DNA of 64,000 nt from Trebouxia sp. TZW2008. Lineage: Eukaryota; Chlorophyta; Trebouxiophyceae; Trebouxiales; Trebouxiaceae. The stretch lies in contig BDIU01000046.1 in assembly GCA_002118135.1 (NCBI GenBank), positions 6,577-70,576 on the forward strand, read 5' to 3'. The notes beneath the pieces were generated by a model. That model made no database searches and was not told the origin of the DNA. It saw only the letters and a program-made list of their open reading frames with translations. Below, piece by piece: positions 21,401 through 33,500 of this stretch (its first letter is position 1; each line of letters starts with the position of its first letter). The translations under genes were made by a program, and so were the position numbers.

Positions 21401-23131
21401 AATGAGCAGGATAGCTTATGCTCATTGATTGCATCAAAAGGTGACATAGGCAGCTCAGATGATCTCAAGCATGGGTATTGGTGCTGTTGTCAGAGTTGCA
21501 CTGCTGTTGCAAGGCATAGCATCGCAAAGCATACCTTGCCATGTGACAGGGGTATGGTGTTGGGCTGCAGGTGTGCTGGCCTATGACTGTAGGATCCAGC
21601 TGAGATGATCTGGCTCATCTGCTGCTGACTCAGAGATGGGCTGGACTGCATGCTAGTGGCGATTCCCTGCATGGCCACGCCAACACTATTGATTAAGTGA
21701 ATGAAAAGAAATATCCCCAATGTTGACTAGTTGTTGGGCATGCCAGGGCTGTGCCTCTGCAAGTCTGACAAGACTGCTTGGTTGCTCTGGCTCTTTGCCA
21801 AGCAAGTGGTCACAGGTCACCAAGAAGTGTTGCTGAAAGAGAGAGATGAAAGAACAGAAAAGGTAGAACCTTTGAGCCATAATGAGAACCTCTGTGACCA
21901 GCAGCAGCCCAGGAAGGCTGCTCTCAGAGCAGCAAACAGCAGAGATTGACTTATGAGGGTACAGGCTCAGAGCTTCTCGCAGCATCAGCATGCTGCAACC
22001 TTTGACCACAAGCTAAGACCTGTAGCTTGTCAGTATGATGTCACTGCTGCTTCAAGTCTTGCAATCAAGGGTGATTATCTTGGCGGCATCATGGCATCCT
22101 TGCAAAAAGCAACATTGGTTGTGTAGGAGGCAGTACCGGCGGCACAGGCAGCTGAGGCTGCAGCTTGGACGGCCCCGTTTGCCGCTTCAGGAGGCCGTCC
22201 ACGGTATGCCTGAGCGCATCCGGCTCCAGCCCTTCTAGCTTGCCGCTGCCCCGCCTAGAAAGGGTGGACTCCGCGTCGGTGGCGTCCACCCCGCCGGCTT
22301 CGCCCAGCACCTTGGCCCAGTCGTCAAAGTGGGAGATGATGGCGGAGGCGTCGCTGACGCCGCGCTGGGGAGCGATGAAGCCTGACGCTGCCCTGGACAA
22401 GGTCTCTGCCGCCTCTGTGTTCACCTCCTGCCATTCAGCCTGCAGCCACCTACCTCACTCACACACATAAACATATAAGCACTAGCAACACTTCAGAGGT
22501 GCCTGCTGCTGCCAGCAGAAAGTGTTTGTTGCCACTCTATAATCTTCATGATGCTTGTGGGACTCTGTTGTGACTGGCAGATTTTGCTCAGCAAGTTTGC
22601 AATGTGCAACATGCCTGCCATGGAATGTCGGGTGACAGATTCACAAGCAACAGCAATGACAGAACAACCTAAAGGGAAGAAGGCTTACCAGGGACCTGGC
22701 GGGAGGCTGCTGGCCTTCTGATGCAGTTGCGTCGCTGCTCATCCTGCATACAAATCAGTTTTTACCATGTCGTCACAATACTCACTGGATACTTTTTCTG
22801 ACTAGAAGTATAATTCAATCATCCTCAGGCATTCAAAGTTGCATGCGCATGCAGCAGGCCAGACTAGCATTAGAGTGTGTATACATGTGCTCAGCTTGCC
22901 TGCAAGTGCAAACACTCAAATGGCTGACATTATGGGCCAAGTATTTGCCCAGTGTAAACACTGTAACATCGCAAGCAATCCGCATCAAGCAACACCTGTG
23001 ATGCCCTGCAGCTGCCAGCTGAGAGCCAGCTCCAGGCGATGAAGCAGACTTTGACTGCTCTAGACTCTGGCTTGGGTGCCTGCTGAGCACTGCAGCTGCT
23101 TGACTGAGCATCCCAGGTTCAGGCAACCCAA

Positions 23132-23172
<41 letters not shown>

Positions 23173-23358
23173 ACATGCTGTGTATGCTGAGGATGCTGTG
23201 CATCACCCTCTTGGGATGGGAAGTTGCCGGCAGATGACCCTGGCAGCTGTGCATCAGCAACATTCTGAGAGGCATCTGCTAGAGCAGCTGCCTGTGTCGC
23301 AGGCTGCTGTTCTGGCTCTCGAGGCGCAGACAGCTGAGATGACTGCTGATGAGATACA

Positions 23359-23399
<41 letters not shown>

Positions 23400-26300
23400 A
23401 CTCTGTTGCTGCTGGCCAGAAGCTGCCTGCTGGAAGGGAGCGAGGTGTTGCCGCTGCAAACCACGTATTGGTTGTCTGACCTCAGGCTGCTGCTGCAGTT
23501 CACGCTGCTGCTGCATTGGGTATGCAGGCTGCTGCATTGGTGCTGCTGACTGCGTCTGTGCAGTGGCCTCAGGCGAGTCCTGCTGGTTGTCAGCAGTAGG
23601 CTTGACTGGAGAGTCTCTAAGGCCTAGGCCTTCTAGAGCCTTGGAATGCTGACTAACCCTGACCAGCTTGCAGCTGACGAAGTCATCTGCCTCCACTGTC
23701 AGATGCACCTCCACATAGGCTAGCTGGCTGATGTACTGCCCCTCACGCAGCAGCATCTGCAGCAAACATGTTGTGGGTTATCAAGCTTTTGCATCGGTGC
23801 TGATGAATGTACAAGGGCAGTCACAGCAACTACACTCATCATGCAGTATGAGCATTGCACACTCACAGCACCAAGCTTGATGCTCAGCTATTGACGCGAT
23901 AGGAGAGCTGTGAAGCCTGGGGCATATGCTGATGCATGCATGTATGCATGCTGCAACATCATGGACAGCAGTGAACAGCAGTATGACAATACGCAAGAGA
24001 TTGAAATGGAGCCAGCTGCTGTCATGTTGCAAGCATTGCAGCCATCGTGAATTCTGGGGTGCCAGCATGGCCACCACACCTCATCAGCTGACAGCTTGGA
24101 GCTGTTGAGCCATTGCAGTGTGCGTGCTCGCTGCTCCAGTGCTGATGCAACAAACCTCCTGGCTGCCGCTGCAGCGTTCATCCTAGTGGGTGGGGATCGG
24201 TACATGTTCTGCCTCTCCAGGTTCAATATGGTCTGAGCCACAATACCACCCATGCCAGACCCAGCCTTTGCACGCTGTCCAACTTCTATGCTGCGGCGAG
24301 TCTCATCTGCAGTAGGCTGTGTTTCCAAATCCTGGTGAGCTGAGATGGGAAGCTCAGTCTGCTCATCTACCATCATGCCTTCTTGCCTGTTGTCCACGCT
24401 GTCAGCTTCGCTCGCAGCGTCTACGCTGGTAGCCATGCTGGAAGCTGATGACTCATCAGCATGGGTCAGCACCTGCTGCGCCAGCTCACCCTCCTCCACA
24501 GCTGCATGCCTGGTGACGATTTGTAATGGGGCGTCATCACATGTCATGTCAGGCAGGCTGTCGGTGCTCATTTGGTGCCCATGAGCGCCTGAGCCTTGCA
24601 GTGAGTGCAGTGAGTGAGGCGCTGAGTGTGAGTGAGACACAGGGCGAGCATACACCACAGGGTCATGAAGCGTGGCTGCCCACGTCATCACTAAGACAGC
24701 CAAAGACCGTCTGAGTCTGCCGATCTCATGCAGCATGGTGACGTAGGTAGGGATTGGCTGCTGCCCATGTGCCTCAGATGATTCAGGCTCAGCCAGGGAT
24801 GATCCAGGCTCTAGCCAGGTGTCTGACTCAAAGGTGAGTAGGCTGGCTACGTCTTTGAGCATGCTGTCAAAGGCTGCCCGTTCCTCTTCTGCAGCCTTGA
24901 GCAAGTCGGCAGCAGAGGAGGCGATCTGCAGGCCTGCACCTGTGGCCTGTTGGCCTCCTGGCAGGGCGCTGTCCAGCTGCCTGTGTAGCGCTGACTGTAG
25001 CACTGAGAAGGCTGCTGCAGCTTCCTGCATGCAAAGGGATTGTTTTGATGACTCCAATCAGTTCAAGTCTCAGCCGATGTCAAGAACTCCAAAAAGACAT
25101 TTATGCATCTTCTTGCTTGAAAGACAACTGCATAAGCTTACCCTGCCCGCATTGACTTGCATAAGCTGGGCAGCTGTGGCTTGTGGAGTTTGTGGTTGTC
25201 ATGTCTCTTGGAGCCTGCACCGCTGCTGCTTGCTTGCCAGAAAGGAGATGTTGTTTGCGCAAGATGACATTGCAATGCAAAGCATGCTGAACATCAGTAC
25301 CATTTACGACAAGCAGATTCTGGGGTATCATGCTATGGTTTAGATGTTCAGCAGCAAAGCAATTGCTGCATGAAGCATGATTCAGCAAATTATTCAGCTT
25401 GGCATGAAGGGTTGCGCGCATGCAAAAGGTGACTATACCTGTGACAGGTCATCCATCTCCTGGTGTAACCAGCTGTGCTGCACATCTCGCTGCACCCTGA
25501 GGCGGCGGGCTGGCACCAGGACAGTGTTGGGGCTGATTGCCTCATAATGGAAGCACAAAATGGTGTTGCCTACATCACAGGCAATGCAGATTGGCATCTT
25601 CCTTGGAAAATTTGCAGCTATAGCATCATGATAACACTGAATCAAGCTTTTGGAGTGGAAGACAAGCTATGCCGAAAGGTATGTGTACTGATTGGCTGTG
25701 CTGTATACACTGTGCCAAAGCGTACAAAAGCGCCATGCATGTGTCTGCCTTGAAGATTGAAGTCATGGTTGCTCCACCTGTGATGAAGTAACCAACAGAG
25801 GCACGATGCTGCCTGAAAACCTGAATGCATGATTGTTTTACCTGTGCCAAATAAGTGAACAAAGGCAGCTTTTGTCTTGCAACTTGGGTCATGCTTTGTT
25901 TACCTGTGCCAAAGTAGCGCACAAAGGCGCCGTGCATGCTTCTGCCTTGAAGCTTGAGGTCGTGTGCACCAAAGCTAAGCTCCAGGAAGTGGCCAACAGA
26001 CAGGCACAGCGCTTCTGACGACAGCAGCACACGCCGCACTGACTGTGACTGTGTCTGTGCCGTATCCATCTGCATACAGAAGCTTCTCTGTACCAAGGCT
26101 ACATTGGTACATGTCTTCAAAGATTATTCTCCATACTCAAAGTATCATTGCAGTTGCAATGCAGTGCCGTGGGCACAAGTGCATTGTCCTGTCAAGGAGA
26201 CCAGCCTTTTGTTGAGTGCCTTTCTCAATGCATTACTGTATGTGTCCACATCATCCGTATCCAGCATCAGGCAGCCAGTAACACATAAAAGCTGTGCATC

Positions 26301-27426
26301 AAAGTGTAGACATTTATGGTGCTCCCCGCCCATCGTTTGCTGGCTGATCTGTTGAAAGCAGTGCGACCAGAGCGTGCAAACAAAGCATGCCTTGGGCACC
26401 TTACATGTTTTGCAGCTAATGAGCAGCAGCAGATATATTTAGGCTCGACGCATACACCCTACATTCTGATTTAGCATGGGTTGTGTGCAATGCATTCTGC
26501 AATGCTTACGTCCAGCATGCTCAGCCATCCCACTTGTTTGCCAGACACATAGGCTGTTTGTGAGCTCATGCTGCATAGTACATGCTGCATAGCATCTTTT
26601 GCCAAGCAGCATGTGTTAGCAATGACAATGTGAGCAATGCCAAAGTGCTGGTACAAGTCAGCAGGATTACTTGCCACAACGCTGTTGTGCATGTGTGGTG
26701 TCAACATGACTCCTATACCCGCAAGTTGCTGAATTGAAAACAGGCTCCAAAAATCAGTCACAAATTGTATCGTCGGGTTCACTTTTTTCCTTGCCAGAAT
26801 ATATGCTCCTGAGCTGTTAGCAAGGTGCAGCTTGTCCTTGACAGGTAAGTAGTCAAGATTCTCGTTCTTCAGCCCTGTGGGACCAATAAATTCACAGAGT
26901 GCTGAAAAAGTGAACCTTGGTTACTCACGTGTCAAGGAGAAGTTGCGCCTTGCTCACAGCCCAGAAGCGCATACCCTCAACAGGGCAAATTCGAAAATGC
27001 AGATGCAATAACTTCTTACAGGTACAAGCATCCAAGCACTGCCCCGATTGGACTTGCTCAAGACACGGAGACCAGTGATTCACCGTACTCCTCGCGGCAA
27101 TAAGTGGTACATATGGTGCTAGTGTATTGCGTCATATACATTGCATATTGAGAACTACATACCATGGTTCACTGATATCGATCATACCTGCAGAGGTCAA
27201 GCCCAGAACTGGACCTGACCCTAGTTGCCTGCCAGGCTCGGCATGGTCAGGTGAAACTGCAAGTGCAACAATCTGTCATCACTAGTACCGCCTGAGCATT
27301 GCCCCAGTTGGGCTTGCCCAAAGGCTGGGCATCAGTGAGCATCAACAAATCACTATACTCTACATCCCACTGATTGATACTGTATGATGCTTGCGTGTTG
27401 CGGCGCATACAGTGCGCTCTGAAATT

Positions 27427-27521
<95 letters not shown>

Positions 27522-30500
27522 TTCACTGTCCACCATCATACCTGCAAAGGCCGAGCCCAGAACCAGACCTGACCCTTGTCAGACCCTGGCAGTTGCCTGC
27601 CAGCAGGCAGTTGGGTCATGCTCAGCGTCACGCGGCCTCGATTGTGCAGGAAAGTTCTCAGGTGGGCCGTCACCCCATCCCCACAGGCAATGTGGGGGCA
27701 CTTCTGGGGTGCAGCAGCCGCCAGGAAAGATGCCAGAGGCATGTCATTGCTCTGGTAGTAGTCAATGCGCTGCATGCTGGAGGGCTCGCACAACAGGCCT
27801 TTCCCAGGGTTGCGGCACATCTTGCACACGAACAGACGCTGCCTGCTGTAGACCTCAGCCAGAGATAGCTGATGCTGCGATGCTGTGCTGCTTTGCGCAT
27901 GTGCGAGCTGGACCTGTTGGCTGGTTGCAGCAGCAGGCTGGGGGCCAAGCCTTGACTGCACAGTGATGTCAGTTGTGAGCCTTGAAGCGTGGGTGGGTTT
28001 ATCTGACAAGCTGGTGAATAGCTGACGCTGTGCGTGTGTGTGTCCTGCTTGCTGCCCAGATCTGCTGCGCTGCAGTGACTGTCCCAAGCCAGACATGCCA
28101 GGAGCAGTTGTGGACAAGCCCTGCGATGCAGGGGAGGAGGGGCATGTCTGTCCGCTAGACTGCGTGAAGCTGTGCTGACTAGGACGCCCAGTTGGCTGAC
28201 TCAGCAGCTGCAGCTGAGCCGCTGGTGCTGACAGGGATCGGGGGTTAGTGTGGTCATGGAGCAAGTGGGTGACGTGCGGTGACACGGACAGAATTGGGTT
28301 GTGCTCCCTGAGATTTGCTGTTGAAGCAGCTGATTCTGATGCAAGCCTCTGTGTATCCTCACCCTGTCCAGCGAATGAGCCTGTTGCACAGTCAGGGGTA
28401 TCATCTCAGTGCAGAAGATAGAAGCATGTAATTTGCTTTGCACTATGCGAAATGGCACTTTCTGGCACAGGAAAGGGATTATGACGTTAATCAAGCCATG
28501 CAAGTAGCTATGATGATGCTCTGCAGAACATAGCAGAACCTTGACCGTAGCACACAGCGGCGTATTATGCAGATAAACAAGCAAAGTTTGCGCAGCACAG
28601 GCTCATCTACGCAACAGCTTGTCAGAAGCACTCAAGATGAACGACAATGACCACAAGTAGTCATGTGAGATCAGTGCCTGCTGAATCATCTGAAGATGTG
28701 ATCAAAAGGCAATGAAGAATTAAGATCTTGTGGGTAAAGCAGTTGAACTGACCTGCAGAGCTGACAGGACTAGCAGGTTCCTGACTCTGCGTAGCTTCAG
28801 GGCTCCGTGCTGTTGGACCTTCATGACCGTTCTGCATAAAAGCACAGCCCTGAAAAACAGGAGCATTGCAGGTAGACGTTTGAAATTGCTGCAACAACCA
28901 GAAACAAGCAAACACTGCTAATGCATGTACAAGTCTTAGCCAGGCCAGACATACACTACATTTGCATGCATGGTGTGCTGGCTTAGGCACACCATCAACT
29001 GCTGGAACTGTCTGAGCATGAGCATTAGCATAAACAAATGTCTGCTGTTACATCCAAGGCAGCGCAACATTGCAGTAATTGTGTTGCATGAGCACGTGCA
29101 AGTCTTTGTCATTCCTGAGCATGGAGGATACAATAGTGAATCTGGGTTGCATGATAGCTGACGCACCTGCAGCTGTGTAGGCGCAGGCTCTGAGGTGTCT
29201 GCTTTGGATGCGCTGTGAGAGGGTGGTGAGGGTGATGGAGGAGCACTGTATAGCACTGCTTTGGCAGAAGCTGTTTCGTCAGCTAAGAAGGCAGTCTCCA
29301 GGCGTGCAGCATAGGCAGCATAGACTGCAAACTGCAGGCATGGGCAGAAATGAATGTGAGGCTTTTGCACTGCTGTGTAATCAGCTAGAAAGGCAGGCTC
29401 TAAGCGTGCAGCGTAGGCAGCATAGACTAGATGCCTGCAGCTTGGAGAAAGCAAGAAGCTTGCATGAGCATTCATGCAAAGCTGCAGTCTTGCAGCATAG
29501 GCATTGTGGACTTGAGACTGCAGGCATCGGGAAAGCAGACTCCGCAAGGACTTTGCATGTGCACTGACGCGCGAAGCTGCAGCTGTGCATAACAGGCAGC
29601 GCAGACAGCAAAATGCAAGCATGAGCAAAGCAATCTCAGAAAGCATCTTGCATGAGGACTCATGTGCAAAGCTGCTACTGTGCTTGATACAATATTTGGG
29701 CATACCTTGGTAACTTTTTCTTGAGCAGAGGTAACTGATTAGCATCAGGCACATGCAGCAGTATGGTGCAACCCAAGGGGCGTGGGCAACCCTTGAAGAA
29801 CATCAGGGTTTGCGGACCAGTGCTGGCATGCTTGGCAGCACCTGTAGGGCCTAGTATTGCCATGCTTAGCAGAAACAGTGGGGCCTACCTTGGTGACTTT
29901 CTTCAGCAGAGCTAACTGATCAGCATCTGGCCCATGCAGCAGGATAGTGCAACCTAGGGGACGTGGGCAACCCTTGAAGAACATCAGGGTTCGTGGACCA
30001 GTACTGCCATGCTTGGCAGAACCACCAGAGCCTTGTGAGCTGGTGCTGCGCCTCAGCTTGCGCAGGGGGGAGGGAGGGGACGGCTTGCCGGGGCTGGAGG
30101 GTATGGGGTCTGTGCTGCCCAACTCAGCTGAAGAAGCGCTGGCATTCAAGATGGCGCTACCCTGAAGAGGTGATAGGTTTTGGGGTCAGAGCAATGGCGT
30201 TTGGGGTTCAGAGTTCAGACATTGGGCAGGCAGTGTGAACATGCTCTTCATCGCAATATCATAGACGTGCTGTTGCAAGCATGACGCTATGTTTGGCAGT
30301 GCAGAACTGCAAAAGGTTTGATGAAGGTATGAGCCAGGAACACTCAACATGTTTGCTGATTGCAGGCTTGTGCAACAGTAAGGAAAGCTGGCCAAGCGTA
30401 GTACGCCAGCCAAAAGCAGTCAAGCTGAAGGGCTGCATGAATACGCCAAAGCAGATAAGTTGTCACAAATGAGAGTAAGCATACCTTTCTCATGGACTTG

Positions 30501-33500
30501 AGCACCTTGACCTGAAACTCCTTGCAGAAGGCAATGCAGTGGTTGTTCAGATCCTCGACTGATGACGCTATCTGCATGCATGAAGACTTGATGTCAGCAC
30601 ATATGAGTAATCCTTGCATCAAGCAAACGTCTCACTGGGGCGGCTCTTGTGAACAAGATGCATGCACTATTCAGCAAACAATCAGAATGACTCTGCACAT
30701 TGGCCCAGTGCATGGTGCTACGTAGCAACACTACAGAGATGAAGTGTAGATGCAAAGTGTGTGCCTGCTTGCTTGCATGGTCTTTCAGCACATGCAGCAA
30801 GTGACCAAGTGTTGTCACAACACCCAAACACACGGTAAATGAATGGCACTGGCATTCACCTGAGCTTGTGTGCAGCGTGCAAGCCTGTTGAGAAGCGACC
30901 TCTTGACATTCAACACCACAGAAATGCCTTTCTGCAGTAGCAGCTCTTGAGCATATCTGGCCACGCTTTTCTCAACCAGCAACACGTCTGGTTTGTAATC
31001 AGCAATACGCTCCACAGTGATCCTCAGATGCTCATGCTCCTGCAGTGACATTTGCAGCATTGAAGCACAGTCTCAGTCACATGCAGTCATAGGTCATGCT
31101 GATATGGTCTTCTAGCATTATATGTACAAGCAGATATTGTTTTGCCAGCTATTATAATTGTATCAGATAGGTCCATAAACCGCCAAATCACAAGTCTTTG
31201 TCACTAATAACTTGTGTCAAAACAGGCTGCTTTCCAAAACAGAAATGCTTCCAGAAGTTTATGTCACAAAGCTTTATAGCATGTAACGCTCCTTCCGTGA
31301 CACAGCAGCTGCATCGGTGTTGCAAGATCTGCACACATAAACCTAATATGTGCTGTGGAAGATGCAGAGAACCAACTGTTCTTGACCTGGTCAAGCAAGA
31401 TGTCAAATAAGATGCTGTATTGAAGTTGAATGACCTGCTATGCAAGCTGTAAAGTACAGGTCCAGCTTGTGCTCTGAAAATGCACTATTGTTGCCTGTGC
31501 ACCTACTCGAATCAGGTGTCAAAACAGACGCATACTGTTTTTCATTACCTGCTCAAGCAAAGTGTCAAAGAAAGACAGCTTGCCCATGGTACGGTGGTAC
31601 TCCAGCATGCTGCCAAGCATCATGATGCGTGGCTGTGTGATGTGTGTGCGCATCAGCTTGTGCACCACATTCTTGCGGAACACCAAGCCATGCACTACAC
31701 GGCTGTCATCTGGAGACCCACACCCAGCCACCCGCTTCACCTGTACCACAGCCAACCACAGTGGCATTGGTCAAGCGCAGACAAGGGCCAATTGTTGTGC
31801 GGCTGTCATCAAGAGGGCACACCCTCTTCCCCTGAAATCACTGCCAGTGGTGAGGATACTGCTCACACGCAGATGAGGTACAGCATCCTTGCAGAACGTC
31901 AGACCAGCTTGTGTTCCACATTCTTGCAGAACACCAGGCCATGCACTACACGGCGGTCATGTGGAGACCCACACCCAGCCACCTTCTTCACCTGGAAGCA
32001 CAGCCTTATGATGAAGCTGATGGCAGACAAGGCATAGCAAAGGTGCAGCTGGCATGCATTGCAAGGATTGTCAGGTAATGAGAGCAAGCATTGTAGATGC
32101 CTTTGCAGCTGCATGTAATCAGCTCATGTGGCAGACCTTGCCATGAGCGTCTGGCAGAATTGGCATTGTCTAGCAAGAGGTGCTGTGCGCTATGTGCTGT
32201 GTGCTGTGCATGCTATGCATGCTGTGTGCTGCATGCGGCATGCTGTGTGCTGCGCCATCTGTCCAGGAGGCACATGCTTCATGAGCGTTGCAATGCCATT
32301 CAGCTGCGTTACCTTGATGTAGAAGCGCGGATCAGAAACCCCAAAGGCTGCCAATGCAGAAGGCAGCACTGCATGGGCTGCGTCCAGGGCTAGCCTGGTG
32401 ATGATTGGTTGCCAGACTGCAAGGTCCTCAGCACCTTCAGCCACCAGGATCTGCCTTACTACTGCTGCCAGATGCTGCTGAGCCACATCTGCAAAGGCTT
32501 GATGCACAGCAGAGTTAGGCCTGAGCGCCTGACCGGGGCTGGATCCAGAGCCGGGCCCTTGACCCTCAGCACTTGAGTGTTGACCATCTTGTTCCTGCAG
32601 AGTAGAGTCATTTGAGTCCCGTGACGCAAAATTTGCCTTGCTGATGCCGCCAGGTAGGTGTTGCTGAGCCACATTTGCAAAGGATTGATGCGCTGCAGAC
32701 TTGGGCCTGACTGTCTGACTGAGGCTGATTCCGGAGCAGGGGCGTTGACTCTCAGCACCCACATGCTGACAGTCCTGTTCCTGCAGACCAAAGTCACTTT
32801 GGTCCGGTTGCACAAGATTTGCCCACTGCTGCCAGTTGCTGCTGAGCCACACCAAATGCTTGATACACAGCAGACTTGGACCCAAGCTTCTGACTCTAGA
32901 CCCAGGGCCTTGACTCTCAGCACTATAGACTAGAGTGCTGTTAGGTGTGATGCTGCACACGGTAGTGATGTATAACAGGTTGTAGCACAGGTGACAGGTG
33001 TGTGTGGCAAAAGGCCTGACTCTGATTTGGCAGAAGGGGAGAACCCAATCTAATGAGGATCCATATCTCAATGCCAAACTGCCCCCTGTTCATGCTGCAC
33101 AAGAAGGTAGTGCACACTCTGTAAGCCGAGCACTCACTGGGAATGTGTGGGTGATGCTTGCTAGCTTGTACATGAAGGGGCACACAAGGCCAAACGAGCA
33201 GTGGCTCAAACACGACAACGGAGTGCAAGCAGCAGGTTGTCATGCTAAGCAACTCTATGCATGCAAACTGCTTGCTGCCCACAATGAGCATGCACATCAA
33301 AGTGCTCCATTTAGGTGTTGCATTACAATGCATGCAAATTGCTTGCTGGCCATGCTGACATTGTACAGCAAGGCGTTGCAGCAAATCTACGGAGACAAAA
33401 AAACACCTGGTGCATTAGCGTTGTAGCATGCTCTTCTAGGGGCTGGGGCACATCCCAAGTCAGGGCTGGATCCCGCTGCCCCTTCAGGCTCTTGTTTGCA

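Noticed and set aside
23180..23549. Poly-leucine and poly-alanine ORFs opposite the FAB1 linker
   Set aside because: They are produced by the CTG microsatellites read in other frames; the minus-strand polyQ reading is continuous with flanking FAB1 exon sequence.
26471..26782. 103-codon minus-strand ORF as an extra FAB1 exon
   Set aside because: I found no FAB1 motif in it and no convincing splice pair tying it to the flanking exons, so it was not counted as coding.
27374..27966. Plus-strand ORFs with YIYIYI repeats
   Set aside because: They are translation of the (TA)n microsatellite fused to antisense of the FAB1 exon containing FVCKMCRNPGKG.
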